Part shown: in pieces, positions 29,984 to 39,930 of the stretch
How the letters are laid out: every line of letters begins with the position of its first letter
How positions within the stretch are numbered: the first letter of the stretch is position 1
From: Rhynchopus sp. YZ270_cl-10
Lineage: Eukaryota; Euglenozoa; Diplonemea; Diplonemida; Diplonemidae
Reading direction: 5' to 3'
Assembly: GCA_964035575.1 (NCBI GenBank)
Contig: OZ037849.1
Location: forward strand, 1,054,001-1,118,000
Length of the DNA stretch: 64,000 bases
Position numbers and translations under genes: made by a program
The notes under the pieces: generated by a model
The model's input: the letters and a program-made list of their open reading frames with translations, nothing else
What the model was told of the DNA's origin: nothing
Databases searched by the model: none

Positions 29984-30818
29984 AAAAAAAAAAAAAAAAA
30001 TGTGACAGTTTGTCTGGGTAATATCTACTATTTTTCCTAAAAGAGGCGAAAAACGGTGATTTTTGCAGTGCAGTGTATTATTCTTATGTTGGCCAAAAAA
30101 TGTGGGTTGAGAAAAAGGGGAGAGGGGAAGGGTGAGTATTGGGGAAGTGGAAGCGATGGGATCAGGGTTGTATGTCTCTCTACCCAGACATGGTTATATT
30201 TTGAATAATCAAGCATTGCCAAAATAGAAATGGAAAACGACGGATGGTGCCCGCTTTAGCGGATTTGGTTTTTCACTAACATCTTCAGTGAATACCACAA
30301 ATCTTTTTGCGGTGCGATAAACGAAAAAAGTGTGTTTTCTTGTCTTTCATTTATGCTTTGCTTCATTGTCATATCCTGGAGTCGTTTTCTATTTTGTGGT
30401 AGTTATCAGTTCGGTCTGTTTTAGTCGTACCACACCTTTTCTCCTGTTTCTCTGTTCGCTTTGTGTAATTCATTTCCATGAACGCACAGCACAGCAAACC
30501 GAGAAGCATTGGTGTGCCTTTTTGTCAGCTCTGCCTGTTTTGTCCAATTATGGTCTTATTTTTGCCCCCCGCTGTAACACCCAAGAAAGTTAGTATGTTC
30601 ACCCCGAACACACAGCTCCTTCACAGGGGTTCTGAAGGAAGAACGAGAAGCTCACCACACCCCATCTTGATGCCGTCTCTCTTTTTCTCTCCTACATGCT
30701 ACCTTGCAATACGGAGTCTGCACTGCCCTATCTCTCCCAATCACCACAGCACAAACGATTTCATACATGATGGGGTTGTGGAGGGTTTGATCTTTTGCTC
30801 TCACACCACCACAACTAC
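29984..30818. other. Spacer
   Basis: AT-rich start, then mixed DNA. No gene or clear repeat identified. Confidence 0.5.
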
Positions 30819-30838
30819 GGGCCATATTCTGCACAAGA
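30819..30838 (+). promoter_or_regulatory. Motif shared upstream of two A-type cyclase genes
   Basis: GGGCCATATTCTGCACAAGA, about 120 bp before the ATG at 30958; matches 6338-6358. Confidence 0.45.
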
Positions 30839-30957
30839 ATTATTCTCACTTGGCATTAACCACCACCACTCAACGAATCTTGCATTTTTCTCCACCGTAG
30901 GAGGGTCTGCAAGTAGAGAGTGTAGAGGGTTGTGGGCTTGACTCTGACGACCAGTCA

Positions 30958-33105
30958 ATGCGCTTCCTAGAGGACGCGTTGTCGTTGGATGGCACGCTCA
31001 GCGAGGCGGAGAGGAAGAAGCGTACGATGTTCTTCGTCTTCGTGGTGCTGACGGGGCTGCTCACCGTGCTGAACGTGCTGGCGACGGCGGAGAGACAGTG
31101 GGAGGCGAAGATGTATCTCGCAGGGTCCATGGTGCTGCTTGGCACCGCGCTGCTGGGTGTGTACAGAGTCCTCTCGAAGCAGGTCCTCACGGAGACGACG
31201 ATTGTGAGCATCCTGTTCACGCAGAGTGTCGTTTTCTATGCGTGGGACCTTGTGGCCAGGGCGCTGTCGGGGACCGGGTGGCCGTTGTTGGTGCTTGTGA
31301 TTGATATGTTGCTTGTGATGCAGGTGCCGTGGTATTATACAACAGGGTTGGTGATGACGACAGTGATGTGGCTTGCAGTGGCGGCAGTGGAGGAAAGCTT
31401 CCGGTTTGGGCTGTTGGATGTGCCCGGTCTGCGTCCAAGGGAAGGGACGTATGGGCGGTTGGAATACTTCAGGTCGCTTGCGGACTGTGAGACACCGCCG
31501 TGTAGAGTGGCCTTCCCACCTCGTGGGTTTGTTCCGGCCCTGGCAGTGTTCGTTGTGGACTTTTTGTTGACCCGTGGCTTTGCGCGTGATGTGCTAAAGG
31601 AGCAGGCAGCAATGGAGAAGACAATAGAGGCAGTGCAGGAGATTGCGTCGTTGCTCGCAAAGTACGACGTGGAAGGTGTGGCGCGCATGCTCAAGATGCG
31701 TGAGGAGGAGCTCCCCGAGCAGATGTACGAGACGCTGCACAGCCTCGAGCAGAACCTGCGCATGTACAGGCCGTACCTCCCGGCAGCGCTGTTTGAGGAG
31801 ATGGAGGAGGAGGACGACGTAGATGAAACGCTGTCCAAGCGTATGTCCGTCGCACCACCAGGACTGACCACGGAGGCAGCAACGATAGTCTTTACAGACA
31901 TCTTGTCGTCGACGTCGATCTGGGAGCACGCACCTGAAGGCATGCGTGCCGGTCTAAAGATACACAACTCCGTCATGCGTAAGGCAATGTCTCTCTTCGG
32001 CGGCTACGAAGTCAAAACAATCGGCGACGCCTTCATGGTCGCCTTTTCCACAACACAGGACGGGGTGAACTTCGGCCTTCACGTACACGAACTCCTGCGT
32101 GAAGCCTCCTGGCCCGCCTCACTCCTCGAAGACGCACCGATCTGCGCTGAACAGGACTCCCTTTGGGGTGGCCTCACTGTACGCATTGGTGTCAACACCG
32201 GCCCTGTCTCTTTGGAACAGAACACACTTACTGGACGAACCGACTACTTTGGCCATACAGTAAACGTTGCATCACGCCTTGAATCCACATGCAAACCTGG
32301 TGCTGTTGCAGTCCCCTCTGACCTTTACACATCTGAGTGCAGAGAATGCGATGCTGTTGGGGACGCGGAACCTTTAGACCTGAAGGGTGTGTCTGGGACA
32401 ACGTTTGTGCACCATTTGTGGCCTGTGGCGCTTGCAGACCGACGGCAGAATCCGTTGTGCGCTTCTGTGTGCAATCGGGACGACTTGGTTATGTCTGACT
32501 TCGGCTCCATGTGGTCGCGTGGCTCTGGGTCAAGCTCAATGTCCATGTCGTCACATTCAAGATTCCCCGGCCTGCTCATAGGTCGACCCTTCGACGCCAC
32601 CTCTGCTGTGGTCGAGCTCTCCGCAGGCGAAGAAGGCAACCCTTCAGCATTTCGCAGCGTGAGCGCCTCCCTCTCCACACTCACAGTCGCGTTGGACCAA
32701 AGCCGAGGCACCCTCGTCACCCTCCTTGGCAACCGTGTCTGTGTTGGGTGGAACCTCACCCGCCCGTCGCCTGCACACATGGAGAACGGCATCCGGTTCG
32801 CACAAAGGCTGATAGGGACCGAGTCGCTGTCTGGCGCAGCTCTGGTGAGTGGGCCTGTACAGCATGGTGACGTAGGTGCTCGGAAGCAACGCTTTGTGAC
32901 GGTGATGGGGCGGAGTGTGCACCGCAGCTGGGCGCTGTGCGACGAGGCTGTGCGTGGTGGTGGGCTGTGTCTCTTTGAGCCGCCTGTGGACACGGTCCTG
33001 CCCTTCAGCTTAGAAGAAGTGTTATCACGAGATGGGAGGGGCGTGTACACGGTGCTGGTAGACACGATACTGAGGGCTCGCGACTCCATCCGACATCGGC
33101 AGTAG
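30958..33105 (+). CDS. Membrane adenylyl cyclase, type A
   Basis: 715 residues starting MRFLEDALSLDGTL. Six membrane segments; TM5-TM6 loop with DCETPPC; helix QEIASLLAKYDVEGVARML; MYRPYLPAALF just before C1. C1 keeps FTDILSST, VKTIGD, RTDYFG and NVASR, so all metal, adenine and transition-state residues are present. The C2 domain ends the protein and has LLGNRV in place of the metal GD. From the EHAPEGM codons (31923) for about 280 bp the DNA is essentially identical to 7444-7733 of the 6466 gene, including third positions, while the membrane halves differ widely; this points to gene conversion of the catalytic core. The C2 tail also carries a homologous stretch (32840-32940). A B-type gene follows 0.8 kb downstream. 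Confidence 0.9.
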   Translation: MRFLEDALSLDGTLSEAERKKRTMFFVFVVLTGLLTVLNVLATAERQWEAKMYLAGSMVLLGTALLGVYRVLSKQVLTETTIVSILFTQSVVFYAWDLVARALSGTGWPLLVLVIDMLLVMQVPWYYTTGLVMTTVMWLAVAAVEESFRFGLLDVPGLRPREGTYGRLEYFRSLADCETPPCRVAFPPRGFVPALAVFVVDFLLTRGFARDVLKEQAAMEKTIEAVQEIASLLAKYDVEGVARMLKMREEELPEQMYETLHSLEQNLRMYRPYLPAALFEEMEEEDDVDETLSKRMSVAPPGLTTEAATIVFTDILSSTSIWEHAPEGMRAGLKIHNSVMRKAMSLFGGYEVKTIGDAFMVAFSTTQDGVNFGLHVHELLREASWPASLLEDAPICAEQDSLWGGLTVRIGVNTGPVSLEQNTLTGRTDYFGHTVNVASRLESTCKPGAVAVPSDLYTSECRECDAVGDAEPLDLKGVSGTTFVHHLWPVALADRRQNPLCASVCNRDDLVMSDFGSMWSRGSGSSSMSMSSHSRFPGLLIGRPFDATSAVVELSAGEEGNPSAFRSVSASLSTLTVALDQSRGTLVTLLGNRVCVGWNLTRPSPAHMENGIRFAQRLIGTESLSGAALVSGPVQHGDVGARKQRFVTVMGRSVHRSWALCDEAVRGGGLCLFEPPVDTVLPFSLEEVLSRDGRGVYTVLVDTILRARDSIRHRQ

Positions 33106-33744
33106 TGTCAGAAGCAAAGACGCAGATGTTTGGGCAAGCGTCTTGCAGTGTCCGTTGTAACCGATTGTCGACCGCCGTCCTCAACGTTCCTCTTGCGCCC
33201 TTTTTCTCTTTTGTTTGAATAATATTATTTTGCTCCCACCCCCCGGCGAAGTTTTTCCAAATCGCTGTAAGGGTGTTTACCCATACACCTAATGAATTTG
33301 CTTTGTCGGGTTGTGTTTCTAGTCTACCTTTTGTCTGGCGCTGTGCGTTGGAAAGTAGACCTTCTGCGAATGTATGACACATTCATTACTTACAGGGTGA
33401 CGTTCTACTTACGCAGAACGCGGGCTATTTTTGGGATGGATGTGTGCAAGAAACCTAGGGGATGGGGTGGGCCCTTGGTGGCAGCTGGGCGCTCACGGGA
33501 GGGGGGGTGTTTTGTACGAACCTCCGTGGGAGACTGTGGCACTGCAGGCTGAGGCAAATGATGTGTTTCTTGGAAGTCAAGGATGAGGGGGTAAGCAAAG
33601 CCCCTCACCTTACCACACATCGCAAAGCTTTCTGTCACCTTATATGGCTACGGGTTGACCTTGTTCTGGTCACGCACCACCCGGTGCACCCGGTAGTTCT
33701 GCGAATGTAGTACCCTTGCACCCTTTTAACAAGTGTCCTGTGTG
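33106..33744. other. Spacer between A and B cyclase genes
   Basis: Mixed-composition DNA without a recognised gene. Around 33440-33560 a run resembling scrambled C2-coding sequence (GGGCGCTCACGGGAGG, GTACGAACCTCCGT) may be a decayed cyclase 3' end. Confidence 0.4.
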
Positions 33745-33898
33745 ACTCCCGTATCCCATCCCTTTTCAGTGATGTTCCCCACCCCTGCCCACCCAAGAAC
33801 CACCCTGATCACTCACAACAGGAACACATTCAGAGGATAGAGCATTGCTACTAGGCACACACAACTAGACTGGGACAGAGGCAAGCAGGTGTGCAAGA
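33745..33898 (+). promoter_or_regulatory. Conserved leader of B-type cyclase genes
   Basis: Same leader as 9455-9610, including CCCTTTTCAGTGATGTTCCC and the segment ending AGCAGGTGTGCAAGA directly before the ATG. Confidence 0.6.
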
Positions 33899-35746
33899 AT
33901 GCGGTGGCTCAATGGCGTGCTCTCCTTGGACGGGACACTGAGCACCAAAAAGAAGGAGCTGTGCGCACAGTTCTTCATCTTTGCCTGTGTGTGTGGGTTG
34001 GCAACTGCACTCAACTTAATGGCCAGTATTGAAAGACAACTAAGCCAGCCAATGGCGTTAGTGGGAACAGTACTCGTTCTGCTTGGGTGCAGCACTGCGA
34101 TCTGTGCAGTTCTGTGCAGGGTTCCGTTGACAACAAGGGTTGTGGTGGGCACGTCGTACATGGTCTCCTGTGGAATGCTGATGTGGGATTTGAATGCACG
34201 CACGTTCTACAATTCACACTGGCCTCTCCTCGTGCTCATCATCGACATGCTGCTTGTGATGCAGGTGCCCACACGGTACAGTCTCGGGCTTGTGGGTTTC
34301 ATCGTCATATGGTTGTCGCTGCTTGGGCTTGAGGAGAGCTTCAGGTTTGGTCTGTTCGACCTGCCCGGGTTGGCGCCACTGCATGGGAAGTACGGTCGGC
34401 TGTACTTCCTTAAAGAGCAGTATGCCTGTGACGCACAACCCTGTCCAAAGCCCTTCCCCGATGCTACCATGATTGCAGCAATATCAGTCTTTGCGATTGA
34501 CTTCATGATGACACGTGGTTTTGCACGTGAGGTGCTGAAGGAGCAGGCATCAATGGAGCGGACGATCAACGCTGTGCAGGAGATCGCCTCGCTCCTGGCA
34601 AGGTACGACGTGGAGAAGGTGGCGGAGCTGTTAGCTGAGCATGAACATGAGCTGCCTGTGGGGATGACGGTGGCACTGCGTGCGTTGGAGGAGAACCTGC
34701 GGTCGTACAAAGCGTACCTGCCGAAGACGTGTCTGCTTGAGGATGAAGACAGCGAAGTTGAGTGCACTCAGCACGTCGGTACGGAACAACAAGATTGTGC
34801 AGAGCAAACAGCATCTTCTGAGAGTAGTTCCACAAATGGAAGCTTGCCTGCTGTTAGTGTGCGACACGTTGCTTTGGGCCTCTCCACAGTGAAGGCGACT
34901 CTGCTGACGGTGAACATCAAAGACACGTTGCGTCTGGTGGAGCACAGTGCACACTTCTCCTCCTTCTTCACAACTCTTCTTCTGAAGACGTTGCAGGCAA
35001 CAGAGTCATACCGTGGGATGGTGGACGTGTTTGTCGGTGACAGGGTGCACTGCTCGTTCAACACGTCAAGGCAGTGTGCAAACCACGCCACCTCAGCACT
35101 GCACACAGCAACGATGCTGTTGAGGGGGTTGAAGCTGTCGCAGGTGAACATCGGTGTTGCAACTGGGAAGGTGCTGCGTGGTGACATGGGGTGTGAAGTG
35201 ATGCGTCGCTTCAGCATGGTGGGCACACTTGTGCGTGACGTGCATGGGATGGAACGTGCAGGACGTATCCTTGGCTGCGACGTGCTCTGCAACCGTACGT
35301 GCTTCAGTGAAGCTGAGTGTGAACACGAGATGCGCCTGATTCCGTGCAAGGTGGAAGTGTCTGCAACCTCTGACACACCTGAAGTGGTTGCCGAGCTTCT
35401 GCCTGCGCACACACCTGCGGATGCGGACCACCCAGATGAAGAGTGGATGTACACCATTGAACAAAACAGTGAGTGGGAGAACTACAACACAACAGTGCGG
35501 AAGTACCTGAAAGGCGATGTGTCTGCAGCAGCGGTTGAAGAGGCTGCACAGGGTTGTCCTTGTGAACGGAGCCCTTTGAACGTGCATCCCTCGACAGTCA
35601 AGGGCGGGCTTCTGAGTGTGGCCTTGGCACGACCGTTGCGAGGTGAGCGGGAGGGTATGGAGTGTAGCTGTCGAACCTTTACAGGCGACACGTTATCAGA
35701 TTCTTATATTTTGCGGAAAAGCTTTGCAAAGGACGATACTGCCTGA
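33899..35746 (+). CDS. Type B membrane pseudocyclase
   Basis: 615 residues, MRWLNGVLSLDGTL start. The membrane module is standard, with ACDAQPC in the TM5-TM6 loop and the YDVEKVAELL helix form. An acidic, Ser-rich linker (about 280-320) leads to the degenerate cyclase fold with TVNI and VFVGDRV, missing the first metal Asp and the Asn/Arg pair. It differs from the 9611 gene mostly in the second and third membrane segments, the linker and the extreme C terminus, which here ends in a unique tail (about 30 residues, SFAKDDTA). The degenerate domain is nearly invariant among B genes, suggesting selection or recent homogenisation rather than decay. Predicted not to make cAMP. Confidence 0.88.
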   Translation: MRWLNGVLSLDGTLSTKKKELCAQFFIFACVCGLATALNLMASIERQLSQPMALVGTVLVLLGCSTAICAVLCRVPLTTRVVVGTSYMVSCGMLMWDLNARTFYNSHWPLLVLIIDMLLVMQVPTRYSLGLVGFIVIWLSLLGLEESFRFGLFDLPGLAPLHGKYGRLYFLKEQYACDAQPCPKPFPDATMIAAISVFAIDFMMTRGFAREVLKEQASMERTINAVQEIASLLARYDVEKVAELLAEHEHELPVGMTVALRALEENLRSYKAYLPKTCLLEDEDSEVECTQHVGTEQQDCAEQTASSESSSTNGSLPAVSVRHVALGLSTVKATLLTVNIKDTLRLVEHSAHFSSFFTTLLLKTLQATESYRGMVDVFVGDRVHCSFNTSRQCANHATSALHTATMLLRGLKLSQVNIGVATGKVLRGDMGCEVMRRFSMVGTLVRDVHGMERAGRILGCDVLCNRTCFSEAECEHEMRLIPCKVEVSATSDTPEVVAELLPAHTPADADHPDEEWMYTIEQNSEWENYNTTVRKYLKGDVSAAAVEEAAQGCPCERSPLNVHPSTVKGGLLSVALARPLRGEREGMECSCRTFTGDTLSDSYILRKSFAKDDTA

Positions 35747-36109
35747 GTGATTAGGATGGGTGGTGGGTACACGGTTGACTCCCTGATAGCCTCTGGAGAG
35801 GTTCTTTTTGGCTGGTACAGTACAGGTTTTCTAACCAACTTTTCCAGCAAGGGACGTGCACAAATTGGCAACAGTGTTACAAACTATTATCAAGAAGTGC
35901 AGACTATCACCTCACTCACCCTCTGCCTCTGTTCCATCTATTTGCAAACTAGGTAGTCTCTTCGGCCAACATTGAGTACAGACCCTCGTCGACCGCCTAA
36001 GTACGCACTCAAGGTGGGTACTTAGGCCATTGTAAACACCACAAAAAGCACACAACGTGTCCTGCATGGTGTTTCATGCCCTCTGCTACTCACCCAGCAC
36101 ACCACGCCA
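35747..36109. other. Spacer with recurrent cyclase-array DNA
   Basis: Positions about 35810-35960 (GGTACAGTACAGGTTTTCTA onward) are a diverged copy of 42115-42270. Positions 36052-36113 (CAACGTGTCCTGCATGGTGT) recur at 37729 and 42299. Confidence 0.5.
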
Positions 36110-36257
36110 CTGCAAGCGTCCCATCACCCATCACCCAGTCATGTTCCCCACCCCTGCCCACCCAAGAACCACCTTGATCACTCACAACAGAAACACATAG
36201 AGGATAGAGCATTGCTACTTGGCACACACAACTAGACTGGGACAGAGGCAAACAGGT
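36110..36257 (+). promoter_or_regulatory. Conserved B-type leader before a hybrid gene
   Basis: The B-type leader, here lacking the CCCTTTTCAG box, sits before a gene whose cyclase domain is A-type. Confidence 0.5.
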
Positions 36258-37712
36258 ATGCAGTGTCTCAATGGCGTGCTCTCCTTGGACGGGACACTGA
36301 ACACCAAAAGGAAGGAGCTGCGCACACAGTTCTTCATCTTTGCCTGTGCGGGTTTGTTGGTAACTGTATTCTCACTGGTGGTGACGCTAGCTAGACAGCT
36401 GCGACACCCTATCAACTTAGCAGCAACAGTGCTCCTCATACTTGGGTTCAGCATTGCGATCTGTGCAGTGCTGTGCAGGGTTCCGTTGAAGACAAGGGTG
36501 GTGGTGGGCACGTTGTACATGATCACATGTGGAATGCTGATGTGGGATTTGAGTGGACGAACAGTCTACAATGAGGGAGGATGGCCTCTCCTCGTGCTCA
36601 TCATCGACATGCTGCTTGTGATGCAGGTGCCTAAGGTGTACAGTCTCGGGCTTGTGGGTTTCATTATCATGTGGTTGTTGCTGCTTGGTGTTGAGGAGAG
36701 CTTCAGGTTTGGTCTGTTCGAGATGCCCGGGTTGCCGGGACAGGAGGGCGAGTACGGACGGCTGCATTACTTGAAGGAGAAGCTTGACTGTGAGACGCCA
36801 CCCTGTCCAAAGCCCTTCCCCGATACTGCCATGATTGCAGCAATATCAGTCTTTGTGATTGACTTCATCGTGACACGTGGTTTCGCACGTGAGGTGCTGA
36901 AGGAGCAGGCATCAATGGAGCGGACGATCAACGCTGTGCAGGAGATTGCGTCGTCGCTCGCAAAGTACGACGTGGAAGGTGTGGCACGGATGCTTGCGGC
37001 ACGTGGCTCAGAGCTGCCTCAGGGCATGTCCGAGACGCTGCAGACAATGGAGCAGAACCTGCGCCGCTACAAGCCCTACCTCCCTGCTGCGCTGTTTGAG
37101 GAGATGGAGGTGGATGGGATACAGCAGGAGCACAGGTCTGTGGCACCACCTGGTCTAGCCAACGAGACAGCGACACTTGTGTTCACAGACATACGTTCCT
37201 CAACAGTGATCTGGGAACATGCACCTGAAGGGATGCGTGCTGGGCTGAAGATCCACAACACTGTGATACGCGAGGTGATGCAGATGTTTGGTGGGTACGA
37301 AGTGAAGACAATTGGCGATGCCTTCATGGTTGCCTTCACATCAACACAGGACGGGGTGAACTTCGGCCTGCGTGTGCACGAACTCCTGCGTGAAACTGTC
37401 TGGCCTGATTCACTACTTGAGGATGCACCAATCTGTGCTGAACAGGGACCACTTTAGGGAGGACTGACTGTGCGCATTGGTGTGAACACTGGCCCTGTGA
37501 GTGTGGAGGAGAACGCACTGACGGGACGGACAGACTACTTTGGCCACACAGTGAACGTTGCCGCACGCCTTGAGAGCACATGCAAGCCTGGTGCTGTTGC
37601 AGTCCCCTCTGACCTTTACACATCTGAGTGCGTGGCTTGCTCTGCTGTTGTTGGGGATGCAAAGGCACTGGACTTGAAGGGTGTGTCTGGGACAACGTTT
37701 GTACCATTGTAA
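36258..37712 (+). pseudogene. Hybrid cyclase pseudogene: B-like sensor + A-like C1, no C2
   Basis: The N terminus (MQCLNGVLSLDGTL) and membrane module are closest to the 45325 B gene, but after the helix the protein switches to an A-type C1 (FTDIRSST, VKTIGD). At 37455-37457 the Trp codon of the conserved SLWGGL motif is TAG. The same frame then continues through RTDYFG and NVAAR to a stop at 37712. The C2 domain is absent altogether. As read it would give a 399-residue protein lacking half the catalytic core. TAG is a normal stop elsewhere in the family, so read-through is only a remote possibility. The ATG at 36258 matches relatives; one 39 bp upstream in frame lies in the shared leader. 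Confidence 0.8.
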
Positions 37713-37782
37713 ACACGACAGAAAGCGCACAACGTGTCCTGCACGGTGTTTCATGCCCTCTGCTATCACCCAGCACACCACG

Positions 37783-37935
37783 CCACTGCAAGCGTCCCAT
37801 CACCAATCCCTTTTCAGTCATGTTCCCCACCCCTTCCCACCCTGATCACTCACAACAGGAACACATTCAGAGGATTGAGCATTGCTACTAGGCACACACA
37901 ACTAGACTGGGACAGAGGCAAGCAGGTGTGCAAGA
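37783..37935 (+). promoter_or_regulatory. Conserved B-type leader before a pseudogene stub
   Basis: The same leader (CCCTTTTCAG, then GACTGGGACAGAGGCAAGCA) precedes the truncated copy at 37936. Confidence 0.55.
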
Positions 37936-38183
37936 ATGCGGTGGCTCAATGGCGTGCTCTCCTTGGACGGGACACTGAGCACCAAAAGGTAGGAGCTGCG
38001 CACGCAGTTCTTCATCTTTGCCTGTGCGGGTTGGTTGGCAACTGCACTCAACTTAATGGTCACCATTGGAACACAATTACGCCAGGCCATCACCTTAGGA
38101 GGAACAGTGCTGGCCCTGCTTGGGTTCAGTACTGTGATCTGTGCAGTGCTGTGCAGGGTTCAGTTGACAACAAGGACCGTGTG
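37936..38183 (+). pseudogene. Truncated B-type cyclase stub
   Basis: Starts MRWLNGVLSLDGTLSTKR, then codon 19 is TAG (37990-37992) where relatives have AAG. The frame continues to code recognisable TM1-TM2 (ELRTQFFIFACAGWL; ALLGFSTVICAVLC) as far as LTTRTV, where it joins directly to the 3' flanking DNA normally found after B genes (GTGATTCGGTGCTTTTTCAA). About 1.6 kb of gene body is therefore missing through an internal deletion. Confidence 0.8.
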
Positions 38184-38764
38184 ATTCGGTGCTTTTTCAA
38201 GCTTCCGTGTCTACTGTTTGAGAACTGTGTTGTTTTTCTTTTGTCTCTCTGCTGCAGCAACCGTGACGCATGTAGCGCGGTTCTGTCAGCAGAGTGTGTC
38301 TCATAGCTTTGCACGTGAGTATTGTTTCAGTGAGCACACCCTTTTTTTTTGGTTCAGACGCGAACCCGCCCTGCTCTGAGAACACCTGCCATGCAAGTCT
38401 GCATATTTCTATGTACACCTTCTGTTGGCCGCAGGGTACTTTGGGCTTTCGTGCGTGGCAGGCATCGTACGTGGGTCACTCGGAGGAACCTACACTGCAT
38501 TTAGAACCTTACTCTTATGTGCTGCGGTGGTTCCTACCGTGGTGCACTGTGGATCATCAGGTTCTTTTTGGCTCTGAAAGGCTGTAGTAGGACAACAAAT
38601 GTCGGTGGGGGGGTAAAAACCTTGCGTAGGGTTTTTAAATCCCAAAATCCACGTATCGTATGTTTTCCCCGGTCTTTGCTGTGTTGCTGCTCATGTCGTA
38701 GCGCGCTGTGAGGGTGTTTGCGCCCTTTTAAAAGTCAGTTTAGGTTTTTTTTTCCAATTCAATG
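38184..38764. other. B-gene 3' flank and spacer
   Basis: About 38180-38420 repeats the DNA after the genes at 39931, 42519 and 45325 (TTCAAGCTTCCGTGTCTACT). The remainder is unassigned spacer. Confidence 0.5.
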
Positions 38765-38767
38765 TTA

Positions 38768-39482
38768 GGGTAGGCACACTTTTTTTTTTGTTTAATGCTC
38801 GCGCGCGCGGAAAATTTTGAGATTCCAAAAAAAAAAAACATGGAAGAAAAAAAAAACATTGCCTTACGTCAACAGGTTATCTTGACTTTCCCTCCCGTCT
38901 TCCTCCACGGGAAAAATCAACCAAATATCTTCGAACACAGAATCCTCCATATACGAGTGGGTCACATGATATAATTCTATCATGTGACCCCACCGTGGAG
39001 AGCAATCGGCTCGCGCATCAAAAGAAAGCAGAGAAAAGGGGAAAAGAAAAAGACAAAAGTTGGGTACCGTGCGCCTGCGGCGCTACCAGTCAGGAACGCC
39101 ATAATTTTATCCGAATTTGGATTTTCCGACCTGAAAATGACCCTTGTTTATGAGGATGGGTTCATATTTTGTGGAAATTTATGCCACTAAAATTTTGCCG
39201 GTTTTTCTGATATCCCCCACCACAGAACGAGCGGATTCTGGAAATGCCTATCGCGGCATGTTTGGGCTGAAAACCCACTGTTTTCAAGGAAAAAATTGCT
39301 TCCGGATGTCGGAATTTTCCGGAAAATTTCCAGAATTAGAAAACGGCCTGGCTTCGATGTTTTATTTTTGCTGTGTCTCTGTGCGTGTGTTTTTTTTTCT
39401 TTGTGTGTTTTTTTCTGCGCGCGCGCGCGGAACTTTTTGGGACCCGACCGAGCATTAAACAAAAAAAAAAATGTGCCTACCC
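38768..39482. mobile_element. PIF/Harbinger-like MITE with TTA target duplication
   Basis: A 715-bp element with about 34-bp inverted ends starting GGGTAGGCACA and flanked by TTA at 38765-38767 and 39483-39485. The undisrupted target is present in paralogous DNA at 47413-47440 (TTCAATGTTACAAAATGCAC), with TTA at 47429-47431, which confirms both borders. The interior contains GCGCGCGCGG tracts near both ends, a 13-bp-stem hairpin at 38963-38993 (GTCACATGAT arms) and a diverged GGTGGGG module near 39215. No coding region. Confidence 0.92.
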
Positions 39483-39485
39483 TTA

Positions 39486-39930
39486 CAAAAATGCACAAAA
39501 AAGCGGTTCATTTTCCCACCCGTTTCAAAAAAAATAGAACTCTCCCACCCACCCACCCACCCCCGCTCCCCCTCACTTCAAACATTACAGAACATCGCTT
39601 TTGTTTCCCTCCCAGATACACTCTTGACTTTAGACACTACTCTTTTGTATTTCTGATTGCTTTTCTTTTTCTCCCTTTTGTCTTTTCCTTCTGTCGGATC
39701 GATATTTTCAATTTATTGTTGTGGGTGATTTTCAGCACACATAAGACGTTCAGAAAGAGCATCTCAAGGAACCTTCTTTTCTTTGGCAACAGTTTTTTTT
39801 TTTTTTTCAAAACAGTTTTTTTTTGTCAAAACACACCAGGTGTTTTGGTGTGTTTTGCCACCTCCAACCCTTCTGTGAAGCTCATTCTTCTAAACATTTA
39901 ACTTTTCCTTTTTTATTTATTTTTTGCGCC
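39486..39930 (+). other. Leader of the 39931 gene, duplicated upstream of 47952
   Basis: About 39486-39775 is clearly homologous to 47432-47710 (TTTTGTATTTCTGATTGC and following). From about 39890 to the ATG the two loci are identical. Confidence 0.7.

Noticed and set aside
37455-37457. TAG read as a sense codon (alternative genetic code)
   Set aside because: TAG ends several intact family members at their expected C termini, so it is a normal stop here.
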